Assembly: GCA_910587015.1 (NCBI GenBank)
Contig: CAJUME010000005.1
Span: 186,001 to 250,000 of the forward strand
Source: an uncultured Christensenella sp.
GTDB lineage: Bacteria; Bacillota; Clostridia; Christensenellales; Borkfalkiaceae
Direction: 5' to 3'
Length of the DNA: 64,000 nt
Position numbers and translations under genes: made by a program
The notes under the pieces: generated by a model
What the model was told of the DNA's origin: nothing
The model's input: the letters and a program-made list of their open reading frames with translations, nothing else
Database searches by the model: none
In this document: in pieces, positions 1-7,912 of the stretch
Position numbering within the stretch: the first letter of the stretch is position 1
Layout: every line of letters begins with the position of its first letter

Positions 1-754
1 CCTTCAATATTTTATATTTGGAATAGTTGCCGGAAAATGACAAAAGCTTTTTATTTTCAAGCTCTAAAATGCGTGTGCAGACCTTATCGAGAAAATATCT
101 GTCGTGCGAAACAGTTAAAATCGCGCCCTTAAAGGATGAAAGATAATCTTCGAGCCAAAACAGAGTTGATATATCCAGATGGTTTGTCGGCTCGTCCAAA
201 ATAAGCAAATCGGGCTGTTCAAGCAAAAGTCTGGCAAGCTTCAACCGCGTTTTTTCGCCGCCGGACATGGTATCCACAATTTGCCCGTAGCTCTTTTCAA
301 AGCCCATTCCGTTTAAAACGGTTTTTATTTTAACCTCGACATTATAGCAGTCGTGCGAGGCAATATAGGCGTTAAGCCCCTCGATTTGCGCCGAAAGCGA
401 GGCATATTCGGGGGTGTCGTACCCCGTTGCGGAAAGCTTTTGGGATAGCTTTTCCAGCTTTTCCACTGCGGACAGCTCGGCGGCAAACACGCTAAGCATT
501 TCCTTATAAACGGTATTCCCGCTGACATACCCGCCGTTCTGTTCAAGATAGCCTATGCGCGCGCCGTTCTTTTTGATAATCTGCCCGCACTCTGCCTCAG
601 CCTCGCCCGTAATAAGGCGGATAAGCGTGGTCTTGCCCTCTCCGTTGGCGCCTATCAAGCCGACGCGCTCGCCCTCGTTCAATGTAAAATTGACGTCGTG
701 GAATATTAAATTGTCGCCGTAGGAAAACGACGCGTCAACAAATGTTACAAGCAT
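1..754 (-). CDS. ABC-F family ATP-binding protein (partial, C-terminal part outside window)
   Basis: The frame reads in from the left edge and begins at an ATG at 754, so the first 251 residues are visible. They hold one complete ABC domain: a Walker A loop (GANGEGKTT, about residue 35), the signature MSGGEKTR, Walker B LLILDEP followed by TNHLD, and the switch SHDRYFL. TNHLD straight after Walker B and the absence of membrane segments are typical of ABC-F proteins. These carry two ABC domains in one chain and act at the ribosome, as translation factors or antibiotic-protection proteins, rather than in transport. The second ABC domain should lie beyond the edge. The subfamily (Uup, EttA or an Ard type) cannot be told from this half. 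Confidence 0.9.
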   Translation of the reverse strand, partial: MLVTFVDASFSYGDNLIFHDVNFTLNEGERVGLIGANGEGKTTLIRLITGEAEAECGQIIKKNGARIGYLEQNGGYVSGNTVYKEMLSVFAAELSAVEKLEKLSQKLSATGYDTPEYASLSAQIEGLNAYIASHDCYNVEVKIKTVLNGMGFEKSYGQIVDTMSGGEKTRLKLARLLLEQPDLLILDEPTNHLDISTLFWLEDYLSSFKGAILTVSHDRYFLDKVCTRILELENKKLLSFSGNYSKYKILK

Positions 755-762
755 ACCCTATT

Positions 763-1614
763 TTAAAAGTCCCATTCGGGAATATATCCTTCTTCCGCGC
801 TGTCAAAGTCCTGTAAAAACACGTTTTCAAGCCCGTATTGCCGAACCGCGGCAACTACTCTGTCATACTCGCGTTTGGTAATTTTGCGCTGTAATTCCTT
901 GTAATTTTCTATATCGCCGAAGGGCGTGTACTGGCTCATAAGCGAAAAATAAACGCTCTTCGGCAAGGTTGAAACAAGCTTGACCACCTCTATACTGTCG
1001 TAAGCGGCAAGCGGTAAAATGAGGTGCCGAACTATACATCCCGAAAGCATTTTACCGTCCGCGCGCATTTTAAGCGGTTTCTGCGCCATATATTTTATTG
1101 CAGGCAACGCAAAATCGGCGTAGTCGCGCCTTGCCGTATACCTTACCGAAAGCGCGTTGTCAATAAACTTCAAATCGGTCAGCCATATGTCGACAAACCT
1201 GTCGGCAAGCTTCAACGCTTCGGCGGTTTCATAGCCGTGAGTATTGTAAACTATGGGAATTTGCGGGCGGTAAAGCTCGATTGCCCCCATAATATGCCGC
1301 AGATAATGGGTAGGATTGACAAGATTAATGTTTTCCGCACCCGCGTCTTCAAGCCGCTTGAAAATATCCGCAAGCTGTTTTATGCTTATTTGCTTGCCGC
1401 GGGTATTGCGGGAAAGCCCATAATTCTGACAGAATACGCACCTTAACGAACACCCGCAAAAGAATATACAGCCGCTGCCGTTTTTAAAGGATATAGGCGG
1501 CTCCTCAAAAGGGTGCAGATAATATTTTGCTATTTTAACGCCACTAACGCCGCACGCGCCCGCGTTAATTTCGCGGTCGGCGCCGCATAGGACGGGGCAC
1601 TGGTTGCAATTCAT
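763..1614 (-). CDS. Radical SAM protein, PflX / pyruvate formate-lyase activase-like
   Basis: This 283-residue protein has the radical SAM cluster motif C-x3-C-x2-C at residues 55/59/62 (CSLRCVFC). An extra cysteine set at the N-terminus (C3, C6, C10, C21) is characteristic of the PflX-like branch (COG1313) and probably binds another metal centre. The rest fits a TIM-barrel radical SAM fold. No partner glycyl-radical enzyme lies nearby, so the substrate is unknown. The start at 1614 is preceded, after exactly six bases, by a TATAAT hexamer with a TTGCGT box 17 bases further upstream. The transcript is therefore probably leaderless. It is divergent from the riboswitch-controlled GNAT-metK unit. 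Confidence 0.85.
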   Translation of the reverse strand: MNCNQCPVLCGADREINAGACGVSGVKIAKYYLHPFEEPPISFKNGSGCIFFCGCSLRCVFCQNYGLSRNTRGKQISIKQLADIFKRLEDAGAENINLVNPTHYLRHIMGAIELYRPQIPIVYNTHGYETAEALKLADRFVDIWLTDLKFIDNALSVRYTARRDYADFALPAIKYMAQKPLKMRADGKMLSGCIVRHLILPLAAYDSIEVVKLVSTLPKSVYFSLMSQYTPFGDIENYKELQRKITKREYDRVVAAVRQYGLENVFLQDFDSAEEGYIPEWDF

Positions 1615-1620
1615 ACGGAC

Positions 1621-1649
1621 ATTATAAACTATCGCCTTAAAAAACGCAA
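1621..1649 (-). promoter_or_regulatory. Sigma-A promoter of the radical SAM gene (leaderless)
   Basis: On the minus strand a TTGCGT box (1644-1649) and TATAAT (1621-1626) are separated by 17 bases. The -10 box ends six bases before the ATG, so transcription should begin at or next to the start codon. Confidence 0.65.
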
Positions 1650-1656
1650 GTTTTGT

Positions 1657-1685
1657 TTGACAACTATTGATTGCAGTGTTATAAT
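1657..1685 (+). promoter_or_regulatory. Sigma-A promoter of the SAM riboswitch transcript
   Basis: A perfect TTGACA (1657-1662), a 17-base spacer and a perfect TATAAT (1680-1685) stand directly before the S-box aptamer. The predicted start, near 1692, falls at the aptamer's first helix. Confidence 0.85.
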
Positions 1686-1694
1686 GCTTTAAAA

Positions 1695-1774
1695 CCTATA
1701 AAGAGTGTGTTAGGGAACGGCCCTTTGACCACACAGCAACCTGCTTTGCAAGGTGCTAACGCCGAACCGATGGG
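1695..1774 (+). promoter_or_regulatory. SAM riboswitch (S-box, SAM-I type)
   Basis: The conserved S-box strings occur in order: AGGGAACGGCCC, then GCAACC, then GGTGCTAA followed by CC. The helices can be drawn. P1 pairs CCTAT (1695-1699) with ATGGG (1770-1774). P2 pairs GTGTG with CACAC and, inside it, AGGG with CCCT. P3 is a hairpin from CCTGC to GCAAGG. The region after GGTGCTAA is short, so P4 is reduced or absent. Its position before metK is the classic S-box context: S-adenosylmethionine binding should favour the terminator just downstream and shut off the operon. Confidence 0.85.
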
Positions 1775-1793
1775 GAAAATAAATAAATTATGC

Positions 1794-1825
1794 TCCCTTT
1801 CGGCAATTGCGGAAGGGATTTTTTT
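1794..1825 (+). terminator. Riboswitch-controlled terminator carrying the ribosome-binding site
   Basis: TCCCTTTCG (1794-1802) pairs with CGGAAGGGA (1810-1818) over a seven-base loop and is followed by seven T (1819-1825), giving a complete intrinsic terminator. The 3' arm also contains GGAAGG, which sits eight bases before the ATG at 1826 and is the only ribosome-binding site for the GNAT gene. Folding of this hairpin would stop transcription and also hide the ribosome site. Confidence 0.85.
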
Positions 1826-2290
1826 ATGAACGGTTTTTCAGTTGAACGCATTACCGCAGACAAAAAGCAAATTTATTTTGAAATGTCGCGCGATTTTTAC
1901 GCCTCGGGCGTGACAAATTCCGTAATAGACGATTGCGGGCGGGAAAGATTTTTCAAAGAAATTTTAAGCGGTGAAATCGTAAAGGGCTATTTTATAATGT
2001 GCGGAGGCGAGGCTGCGGGCTATGCAATCTGCTGTCTTTCCGCCTCTCAAGAGGCTTGCGGAAGGCTTTTGTGGCTGGACGAGCTGTATATAAAACCGCA
2101 GTTCCGCGGAAAAGGACTTGGAAAGAAATTTTTTGAATTTATTGAAAACAGCAACGAATACGAATTTATCAGGCTGGAGGTAGAAAAAGAAAACGGGCGG
2201 GCGATGAAGCTTTATCTCTCGCTCGGCTACAAGGACGCCGAATACCTGTCACTCTACAAAAAAACAAAAGGAAAAACAAATACATTATGA
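1826..2290 (+). CDS. GNAT family N-acetyltransferase
   Basis: The protein has 154 residues. Its middle carries the acetyl-CoA-binding motif of GNAT enzymes (PQFRGKGLGKKFF, matching R/Q-x-x-G-x-G/A), preceded by the beta-4 strand LDELYIKP. The start at 1826 is chosen because an in-frame upstream ATG at 1790 lies inside the terminator hairpin, whereas 1826 has GGAAGG eight bases upstream. The stop overlaps the metK start by four bases (ATGA), so the two genes are translationally coupled and both answer to the SAM riboswitch. The acetylated substrate is unknown. The shared control suggests a role linked to methionine or SAM metabolism, or protection from a product of it. Confidence 0.85.
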   Translation: MNGFSVERITADKKQIYFEMSRDFYASGVTNSVIDDCGRERFFKEILSGEIVKGYFIMCGGEAAGYAICCLSASQEACGRLLWLDELYIKPQFRGKGLGKKFFEFIENSNEYEFIRLEVEKENGRAMKLYLSLGYKDAEYLSLYKKTKGKTNTL

Positions 2291-3435
2291 AGAAATTTTT
2301 TACGAGCGAAAGCGTTACCGAAGGACACCCCGACAAGCTGTGCGACCGCATTTCCGACGCGGTTGTCGATGAAATTTTAAGCCGCGATAAAAACGCGCGC
2401 TGTGCGGTTGAGTGCTGCGCCGCCTATGACAGACTGCTGATTATGGGCGAGGTTACCACAACCGCCAAGGTCGATTACGAAAAAATCGCCCGCGATACAA
2501 TACGCGAGGTCGGGTACATACACGGCTCGTTTGCATACGATGCGTGCAAAATAGATGTTGCCGTGCACAACCAGAGCGCGGATATTGCAATGGGCGTTGA
2601 CAGAACGGAAAGCGCGGACGTGCGCAACAGCTTCGGCGCGGGCGACCAAGGGATGATGTTCGGATATGCCTGCCGCGAGACGGAGGAGCTTATGCCCTTA
2701 CCCATTTCGCTTGCGCATAAGCTTGCCGAAAAGCTTGCCGAGGTAAGAAAAAACGGAACCCTACCCTACCTTCGTCCCGATGGCAAAACGCAGGTGACCG
2801 TAGAATACGACGGAAAAATTCCCGTGCGCGTTGATACGGTTGTCGTTTCCGCACAGCACAATACAAAAGTGACGCAGGAGCAGCTTAAAGAGGACATAAT
2901 AAACAACGTTATCCGCGCCATAGTACCGCCCCAATTGCTTGATAATGACACTAAATACTTTATTAATCCCACGGGCAGATTTGAAATAGGCGGTCCCGAG
3001 GGCGACAGCGGACTGACCGGCAGAAAGATTATTGTTGACACCTACGGCGGCAGATGCGCGCACGGCGGCGGGGCTTTTTCCGGCAAGGACGCGACCAAGG
3101 TTGACCGTTCGGCGGCGTATATGGCAAGGTATATCTGCAAAAATCTTGTCGCAAGCGGACTGTGCGACGAGGTTGAGCTGCAGGTTGCCTACGCAATAGG
3201 CATTGCCGAACCCGTTTCCGTTTTTGTAAACACCTTCGGCACGGGCAAAAAGAGCGACGGTGAAATTGCCGATATAGTGGTTAAGGAATTCGATTTGCGC
3301 CCCTACTCCATTATAGAAGCTTTGGGTTTGCGCAATCCCGTCTTTTTACAGACGTCGGCATACGGACATTTCGGCAAAAGCGGCTTGCCGTGGGAAAGGC
3401 TTAATAAGGCTGATGCATTAAAAAAATATTTGTAA
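2287..3435 (+). CDS. metK: S-adenosylmethionine synthetase
   Basis: The 382-residue product makes S-adenosylmethionine from methionine and ATP, and its length equals the family norm (about 384). It carries the ATP-binding GHPDK at residues 13-17, the hallmark GAGDQGMMFGYA at 117-128, and the glycine-rich GGGAFSGKD loop near 260 that closes over the phosphates. The start overlaps the upstream GNAT stop, and both genes lie behind an S-box riboswitch, so the enzyme is repressed by its own product. A strong hairpin terminator follows 15 bases after the stop. Confidence 0.98.
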   Translation: MKKFFTSESVTEGHPDKLCDRISDAVVDEILSRDKNARCAVECCAAYDRLLIMGEVTTTAKVDYEKIARDTIREVGYIHGSFAYDACKIDVAVHNQSADIAMGVDRTESADVRNSFGAGDQGMMFGYACRETEELMPLPISLAHKLAEKLAEVRKNGTLPYLRPDGKTQVTVEYDGKIPVRVDTVVVSAQHNTKVTQEQLKEDIINNVIRAIVPPQLLDNDTKYFINPTGRFEIGGPEGDSGLTGRKIIVDTYGGRCAHGGGAFSGKDATKVDRSAAYMARYICKNLVASGLCDEVELQVAYAIGIAEPVSVFVNTFGTGKKSDGEIADIVVKEFDLRPYSIIEALGLRNPVFLQTSAYGHFGKSGLPWERLNKADALKKYL

Positions 3436-3445
3436 TGAAGAAAAA

Positions 3446-3485
3446 TAAAAACGCCGTGCTTGAAATTCCAAGCACGGCGTTTTTA
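3446..3485. terminator. Bidirectional terminator after metK
   Basis: ACGCCGTGCTTG (3451-3462) pairs with CAAGCACGGCGT (3469-3480). A run of A precedes it and a run of T follows, so it can end metK on the plus strand and the converging membrane-protein gene on the minus strand. Confidence 0.9.
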
Positions 3486-4073
3486 TTATGAGTTCAACAA
3501 TTGCGCTTCGTTATAAATTTCGTCCATACGGCTGAGAATATAATTATAATCGCGCATTCTGCGTTTATACTTAACCCAGCCGACCGCAGTTAACGGAACG
3601 GTTATCAGAGGAAATAATACGCATACGATAATTTCCCACAGCAGCGCAGACGTGCCGTTAATAAGCGCCATTATAATGGAAACCGCTATAATAAGCGTTC
3701 CTACTACCGTTACGGCGGTACGTTTTACCGGTTTTTTAGGTTCTTCGGCGTTCATTATGCTTTCAAATTCAGCGTTTAACTCCCTCAGCCTGGCATAATT
3801 AGGAATATCGGTATCACGCGCAAAATTCAAAACAACATAATTTGAAATATTTTTACGCTGACGTACGTTTACCGTACCGCTACTGCCGGTAAAACCCTGC
3901 ATAAAACCGCCGATAAACCCATCGCCGTAAGTCTTAACATCCACACCTACAATGTCCGTGCTTTCATTGTAAATTTCCTGAGATGAAACTATGCTCCAAC
4001 CAAAAACCCCGAGTAGTTCCGTAACGCTGTCCTGATACTGCGGGGAAATGCGTTCGGTACGGTATTCTATCAT
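3486..4073 (-). CDS. Hypothetical protein with two membrane segments
   Basis: I do not recognise this 195-residue protein. A soluble N-terminal part of about 110 residues includes a glycine-rich stretch (GDGFIGGFMQGFTGSSG). It is followed by two hydrophobic segments (about 123-142 and 149-168) and a basic, helical C-terminal tail. The start codon overlaps the stop of the gene at 4070-4432 by four bases, so the two are co-translated. Both are transcribed from a promoter whose spacer is an XRE-type operator, which makes them likely targets of the divergent regulator at 4548. A role in the envelope or stress is possible but is only inference. Confidence 0.6.
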   Translation of the reverse strand: MIEYRTERISPQYQDSVTELLGVFGWSIVSSQEIYNESTDIVGVDVKTYGDGFIGGFMQGFTGSSGTVNVRQRKNISNYVVLNFARDTDIPNYARLRELNAEFESIMNAEEPKKPVKRTAVTVVGTLIIAVSIIMALINGTSALLWEIIVCVLFPLITVPLTAVGWVKYKRRMRDYNYILSRMDEIYNEAQLLNS

Positions 4074-4432
4074 ACAAATTCAACTCCGAGTATCTTTTGC
4101 GCAAGCGGAGAACAGTGATTTACTATTACCACCGTTAAAAGCGGTACGATAAACATACCGAATACAAACAGCAGTAACCACCACAGCCCGCCGCCTTTTT
4201 TAATTCCGCCGGATTTTACGTAACGGTAATAATTTATGCATAGCATACCCAGCCCCGCAAAAATTCCCCACAAAACAAACATAGCCATAGAAAGATACCA
4301 CCCTACCACAGGTACAGCCCCGCAGACGCCGCCTATAACCAACAAGACAACGAATATAACAGTATAAATATTGCGCCGTTTTGCCAATATTTTTAATACT
4401 TCACCGTTGTCCTGATTTGCAAAATTGTACAT
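4070..4432 (-). CDS. Hypothetical small membrane protein
   Basis: The 120-residue protein has three hydrophobic segments: roughly residues 21-43, 48-66 and 87-107, the last being tryptophan-rich (GGLWWLLLFVFGMF). The start is the ATG at 4432, with GGAGG five bases upstream. A TTG twelve bases earlier is rejected because it would put the ribosome site inside the gene. The family is not recognised. It is first in a two-gene operon with the protein at 3486-4073 and is controlled by the operator-promoter at 4463-4491. Confidence 0.65.
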   Translation of the reverse strand: MYNFANQDNGEVLKILAKRRNIYTVIFVVLLVIGGVCGAVPVVGWYLSMAMFVLWGIFAGLGMLCINYYRYVKSGGIKKGGGLWWLLLFVFGMFIVPLLTVVIVNHCSPLAQKILGVEFV

Positions 4433-4462
4433 ATGTACCTCCAAAAAACTTGTATTAAGGTC

Positions 4463-4491
4463 ATTATATTCTCAATATTTGAGAATGTCAA
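4463..4491 (-). promoter_or_regulatory. Promoter with a palindromic operator filling its spacer
   Basis: On the minus strand TTGACA (4486-4491) and TATAAT (4463-4468) are separated by exactly 17 bases. The perfect inverted repeat ATTCTCAA-TAT-TTGAGAAT (4468-4486) covers the whole spacer. A further half-site-like AATTCTCAA lies near 4496 and faces the XRE gene. A protein bound here would block RNA polymerase. The obvious candidate is the divergent XRE protein at 4548. Confidence 0.8.
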
Positions 4492-4547
4492 GAATAATTC
4501 TCAATTTTTGATATAATTTTTTGCATAGACAAATAATTTATAGAGAA

Positions 4548-4745
4548 ATGGCTTTTAAAGAAAACTTAAAATATCTGCGCAGACAGCAAAATCTGGGACA
4601 GAAGGATATTGCGGAAATATTGAACACTACATTAAAAACCGTATCCCACTGGGAAACGGGATATTGCGAACCATCGATTTCACAGCTGATAGCATTGGCT
4701 GATTATTTCGATGTTACCCTCGATGAGCTTGTCGAAAGAAAATAA
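4548..4745 (+). CDS. XRE-family transcriptional regulator (HTH_3)
   Basis: This is a 65-residue, single-domain helix-turn-helix protein of Cro/cI type: FKENLKYLRRQQ, then the recognition region QKDIAEILNTTLKTVSHWETG, then SISQLIALADYFDVTLDELV. It has no sensor domain. The ATG at 4548 is preferred to an in-frame TTG at 4521 because the domain starts here. A TATAAT at 4512-4517 serves as its -10 box. It is divergent from two membrane-protein genes, and the palindrome between them is the likely binding site, so it probably represses both sides. Confidence 0.85.
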   Translation: MAFKENLKYLRRQQNLGQKDIAEILNTTLKTVSHWETGYCEPSISQLIALADYFDVTLDELVERK

Positions 4746-4749
4746 AAAC

Positions 4750-4782
4750 AGCGGCGGGCGCTTTTTTAAAGCGCCCGCCGCT
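4750..4782. terminator. Bidirectional terminator between the XRE gene and proS
   Basis: A perfect 12-bp stem pairs AGCGGCGGGCGC with GCGCCCGCCGCT over a nine-base loop. It is flanked by A-rich sequence on the left and TTGTTTTTTAT on the right, and it separates two converging genes. Confidence 0.9.
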
Positions 4783-4795
4783 CTTGTTTTTTATC

Positions 4796-6223
4796 TTAAT
4801 ATGCTCTTGCAAAAATTATTGTGTGCTTTGCTTTTTTGCCGCAGATTGCGCAGGTTTTTGCCGTTTCGCCCTCGGCATAAACCCTTGCTGTGGCGGCGGT
4901 TTCCGTCTTTACCTTGTCCTCGCACGCGCGGCAGCCGCACCAGCCCGCTTTGACGAATTTTCCGCCGTCGACACCGTTCAAAATGCCCGCCATATCGGTT
5001 GCGTAGGTTATGCGCTCGTCACGGCGCACTCTCGCCGCTTCAAGCATATCCTTTTGCACCGTTTCCAAAAGCTTTAAAACTTCTTCAACGATATTCACAA
5101 GCTTATATTCGCTCTTTTCAAGCGTATCGCGGCGGAAAACAAGCGCGTTGCCGCCCTCAATATCGCGGGGGCCTAACTCTATTCTTAAAGGCACACCCTT
5201 CATTTCCCACTCGTTGAACTTCCAGCCGGGGCTGTTTTCGCTATTGTCAAGCGTAACGCGCACACCGGCCGCTTCAAGCGCGGTCTTTATCTCGGCGCAT
5301 TTTTCAAGCACGCCCTCCTTTTTCTGCGCTATGGGAACGATTACAGCCTGCACGGGCGCAACCTTGGGGGGCAGAATAAGCCCGCGCCGGTCGCCGTGAG
5401 CCATTATCAGCGCGCCGATAAGCCTTGTGGAAACGCCCCAGCTTGAAGTGTAAACATACTTCTGCGCTCCGTCCTTATCAAGAAATTTAATATCGAAAGC
5501 CTTTGCGAAATTCTGACCGAGGTAGTGCGAAGTGCCCGCCTGCAAGCTTTTGCCGTCCTTCATCATAGCCTCCATGCCATAGGTGGCAACAGCGCCCGCA
5601 AACTTCTCTTTTTCGGTCTTTTTGCCGCAGATTACGGGAATTGCAAGCACGTTTTCTGCAAATTCCTTGTAAACTGCAAGCATTTTCATTGTTTCCTCCT
5701 CCGCTTCGGCCTCGGTTGCGTGGGCGGTGTGCCCCTCCTGCCAGAGGAATTCGGAGGTTCTTAAAAACGGACGGGTGGTTTTTTCCCAACGCATAACGTT
5801 TGCCCACTGGTTGATTAAAACGGGCAAATCGCGGTAGGACTGTATCCATTTGGAGTACATGCTTCCGAAAATGGTTTCCGACGTGGGACGGATTGCAAGC
5901 GGCTCGGCAAGCTCTTCCCCGCCCGCGTGCGTAACAGCGGCAACCTCGGGCGCAAAGCCTTCTACGTGCTCTGCCTCCTTGGTGAAAAAGCTCATAGGGA
6001 TAAGCAACGGAAAATATGCGTTTTGGTGTCCCGTGGCTTTAAAGCGCTTATCAAGCTCCGACTGGATATTTTCCCAAATGGCGTAGCCGTAGGGGCGAAT
6101 GACCATAGTGCCCTTGACGGGGCCGTAATCGACAAGCTTTGTCTTTTTAACCACGTCGGTATACCACTGCGGGAAGTCCGCTTCTATGTCCGCAATCTGT
6201 TCTACAAAATTTTCCTTTGCCAT
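4796..6223 (-). CDS. proS: Prolyl-tRNA synthetase, short (archaeal/eukaryotic-like, type 3) form
   Basis: The 475-residue class II synthetase charges tRNA-Pro. It lacks the YbaK-like editing insertion of the long bacterial form. Motif 2 is seen in the stretch around RWEKTTRPFLRTSEFLWQEG and motif 3 in GHGDRRGL-like form (AHGDRRGLILPP). The anticodon-binding domain follows, and the chain ends with the zinc-binding C-terminal extension (CGCRACEDK and CAICGKK) and a terminal tyrosine, all typical of the type 3 enzyme. An AGAGGA ribosome site stands upstream of the ATG at 6223. The gene is monocistronic, from its own promoter to the shared terminator. Confidence 0.97.
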   Translation of the reverse strand: MAKENFVEQIADIEADFPQWYTDVVKKTKLVDYGPVKGTMVIRPYGYAIWENIQSELDKRFKATGHQNAYFPLLIPMSFFTKEAEHVEGFAPEVAAVTHAGGEELAEPLAIRPTSETIFGSMYSKWIQSYRDLPVLINQWANVMRWEKTTRPFLRTSEFLWQEGHTAHATEAEAEEETMKMLAVYKEFAENVLAIPVICGKKTEKEKFAGAVATYGMEAMMKDGKSLQAGTSHYLGQNFAKAFDIKFLDKDGAQKYVYTSSWGVSTRLIGALIMAHGDRRGLILPPKVAPVQAVIVPIAQKKEGVLEKCAEIKTALEAAGVRVTLDNSENSPGWKFNEWEMKGVPLRIELGPRDIEGGNALVFRRDTLEKSEYKLVNIVEEVLKLLETVQKDMLEAARVRRDERITYATDMAGILNGVDGGKFVKAGWCGCRACEDKVKTETAATARVYAEGETAKTCAICGKKAKHTIIFARAY

Positions 6224-6256
6224 AAAAAAGTCCTCTAAGCTAAAAATTTCCTGCTT

Positions 6257-6285
6257 ATTATAACACTAAAACAGTCTTAATACAA
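6257..6285 (-). promoter_or_regulatory. Sigma-A promoter of proS
   Basis: TTGTAT (6280-6285) and TATAAT (6257-6262) on the minus strand are 17 bases apart. No T-box leader is present between them and the start codon. Confidence 0.75.
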
Positions 6286-6359
6286 CATTTTTGCGCGGCA
6301 AGTGGAAAATATCAACAACTTTTAAAGTAAAAATTCGACAAATATTGCGCCTTAAATAC

Positions 6360-6388
6360 TTGTAAATAATTACACTTTAATATATAAT
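6360..6388 (+). promoter_or_regulatory. Sigma-A promoter of the phosphohexomutase-transketolase operon
   Basis: TTGTAA (6360-6365), 17 bases, TATAAT (6383-6388). The ATG at 6400 is only eleven bases after the -10 box, so the leader would be about five bases long, with no ribosome site. Confidence 0.65.
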
Positions 6389-6399
6389 GTCATTGTATT

Positions 6400-7899
6400 A
6401 TGCTTATCGAAAACCTTAAAAAACTGAAAAGCGGAACGGATATACGCGGAGTTGCAGTTGAGGCGGGCTCGCCGATAACCCTTACGGACGGCGCAGTTGA
6501 TATAATCTGCCGCGCCTTTGCGGCGTGGTTAAGCGCAAAATACAGCAAAAAACAGCTTAAAATAGCAATAGGAAACGACAGCAGAATTTCTGCCGAGCGC
6601 ATTAAAAAGACGGCGGCAAAGGCTTTTATCGAAAGCGGCTGCGATGTTTTATATACAGGGCTATCCTCTACCCCTTCAATGTTCATTCTGTTAAAACAGC
6701 CCGAATTCGGCTGCGATGCTTCGGTTATGATAACCGCCTCGCATATGCCCTTTGACAGAAACGGACTTAAATTTTTCACCCACGAGGGCGGGCTTGACGG
6801 AAAGGACGTGGACGAAATTATCGCCATAGCTGAAAAGGGCGGCTTTACCGACGCGGCAACCCGCGGGAAATACTGCGAAGAAAGCTTTATGGACAGATAT
6901 TCCGCAATTCTGGTAGAAAAGGTCGAAAGGGCTTGCGGAAAGCTTCCTTTAAAGGGCAAAAAGATTATTGTGGACGCGGGCAACGGCGCGGGCGGCTTTT
7001 TTGCGGAAAAGGTTTTACAGCCGCTGGGCGCAGATACGGACGGCAGTCAGTTTTTAGAACCTGACGGAACCTTCCCCAACCATATCCCCAACCCCGAGGA
7101 TAAGTGTGCAATCAAAAGCATTTCCAAAGCAACGGTAAAAAGCAATGCGGATTTGGGCATTATTTTCGATACCGACGTGGACAGAGCGGCGTGCGTTGGC
7201 CCCGACGGCGAAGAAATTAACAGAGATTCTTTAATTGCGTTAATTTCGGGCATACTGTTAAAGGAAAAGGCGGGTACGATTGTTACCGACAGCGTTACGA
7301 GCGACGGACTTGCCGAATTTATAAAAAACAACGGCGGAAGGCATTTACGCTATAAGCGCGGCTATAAAAACGTAATAGACAAGTGCAAGGAGCTGAACGC
7401 GGGCGGAGAATACTCTCCCCTCGCCATAGAAACAAGCGGACACGCCGCCTTTGCGGAAAATTATTATCTTGACGACGGAGCGTATCTTATAGTAAAAATT
7501 CTTATAAGCATGGCGCAACAGGCAAAAAAGGGCAAAAGTCTGCTATCCGTTATATCGGATTTGAAAAAGCCCGTTGAAGAGGCGGAAATCCGTTTAGGCT
7601 TCAACGAAAAGAGCAAAGACTTTAAAACCGAGGGCGCGCGGGTAATAGAAGAGCTTACAAAAGCCGCCTCCTTAAACCCCGCCCTTACGCTTGCGCCGGA
7701 AAATTACGAGGGCGTGCGTATAGGCCTCGGCTACGGCTGGGTGCTTGTCAGAATGAGCGTGCACGACCCCGTTATGCCTATTAATTTCGCAAGCGACACC
7801 GCAGGCGGCAACAAAAAAACAGCGCAGCTGCTGTACTCGCTTTTAAGCGGTTATGAATTTCTGAATTTACAAAATTTGCAAAACTTTTTATCTTTATAA
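6400..7899 (+). CDS. Phosphoglucomutase / phosphomannomutase family protein
   Basis: This 499-residue alpha-D-phosphohexomutase interconverts sugar 1- and 6-phosphates. The phosphoserine loop is TASHMP (Ser114), the metal site is DTDVDR (Asp257/259/261), the sugar-binding loop is GEYSP (near 338), and the C-terminal phosphate-binding domain is present. The metal loop normally reads DGDGDR, and TASHMP replaces TASHNP, so this is a diverged branch and its sugar specificity is uncertain. Transketolase follows 13 bases after the stop, suggesting joint supply of hexose and pentose phosphates. The start has no ribosome site and is probably near-leaderless. Confidence 0.88.
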   Translation: MLIENLKKLKSGTDIRGVAVEAGSPITLTDGAVDIICRAFAAWLSAKYSKKQLKIAIGNDSRISAERIKKTAAKAFIESGCDVLYTGLSSTPSMFILLKQPEFGCDASVMITASHMPFDRNGLKFFTHEGGLDGKDVDEIIAIAEKGGFTDAATRGKYCEESFMDRYSAILVEKVERACGKLPLKGKKIIVDAGNGAGGFFAEKVLQPLGADTDGSQFLEPDGTFPNHIPNPEDKCAIKSISKATVKSNADLGIIFDTDVDRAACVGPDGEEINRDSLIALISGILLKEKAGTIVTDSVTSDGLAEFIKNNGGRHLRYKRGYKNVIDKCKELNAGGEYSPLAIETSGHAAFAENYYLDDGAYLIVKILISMAQQAKKGKSLLSVISDLKKPVEEAEIRLGFNEKSKDFKTEGARVIEELTKAASLNPALTLAPENYEGVRIGLGYGWVLVRMSVHDPVMPINFASDTAGGNKKTAQLLYSLLSGYEFLNLQNLQNFLSL

Positions 7900-7912
7900 G
7901 GAGGACACTTTG

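Noticed and set aside
1790..1826. An earlier in-frame ATG for the GNAT gene
   Set aside because: It lies before and within the riboswitch terminator, lacks a ribosome site, and the first twelve residues do not fit the family.
6224..6399. A T-box leader for proS
   Set aside because: No conserved T-box strings or specifier loop; only a plain promoter is present.
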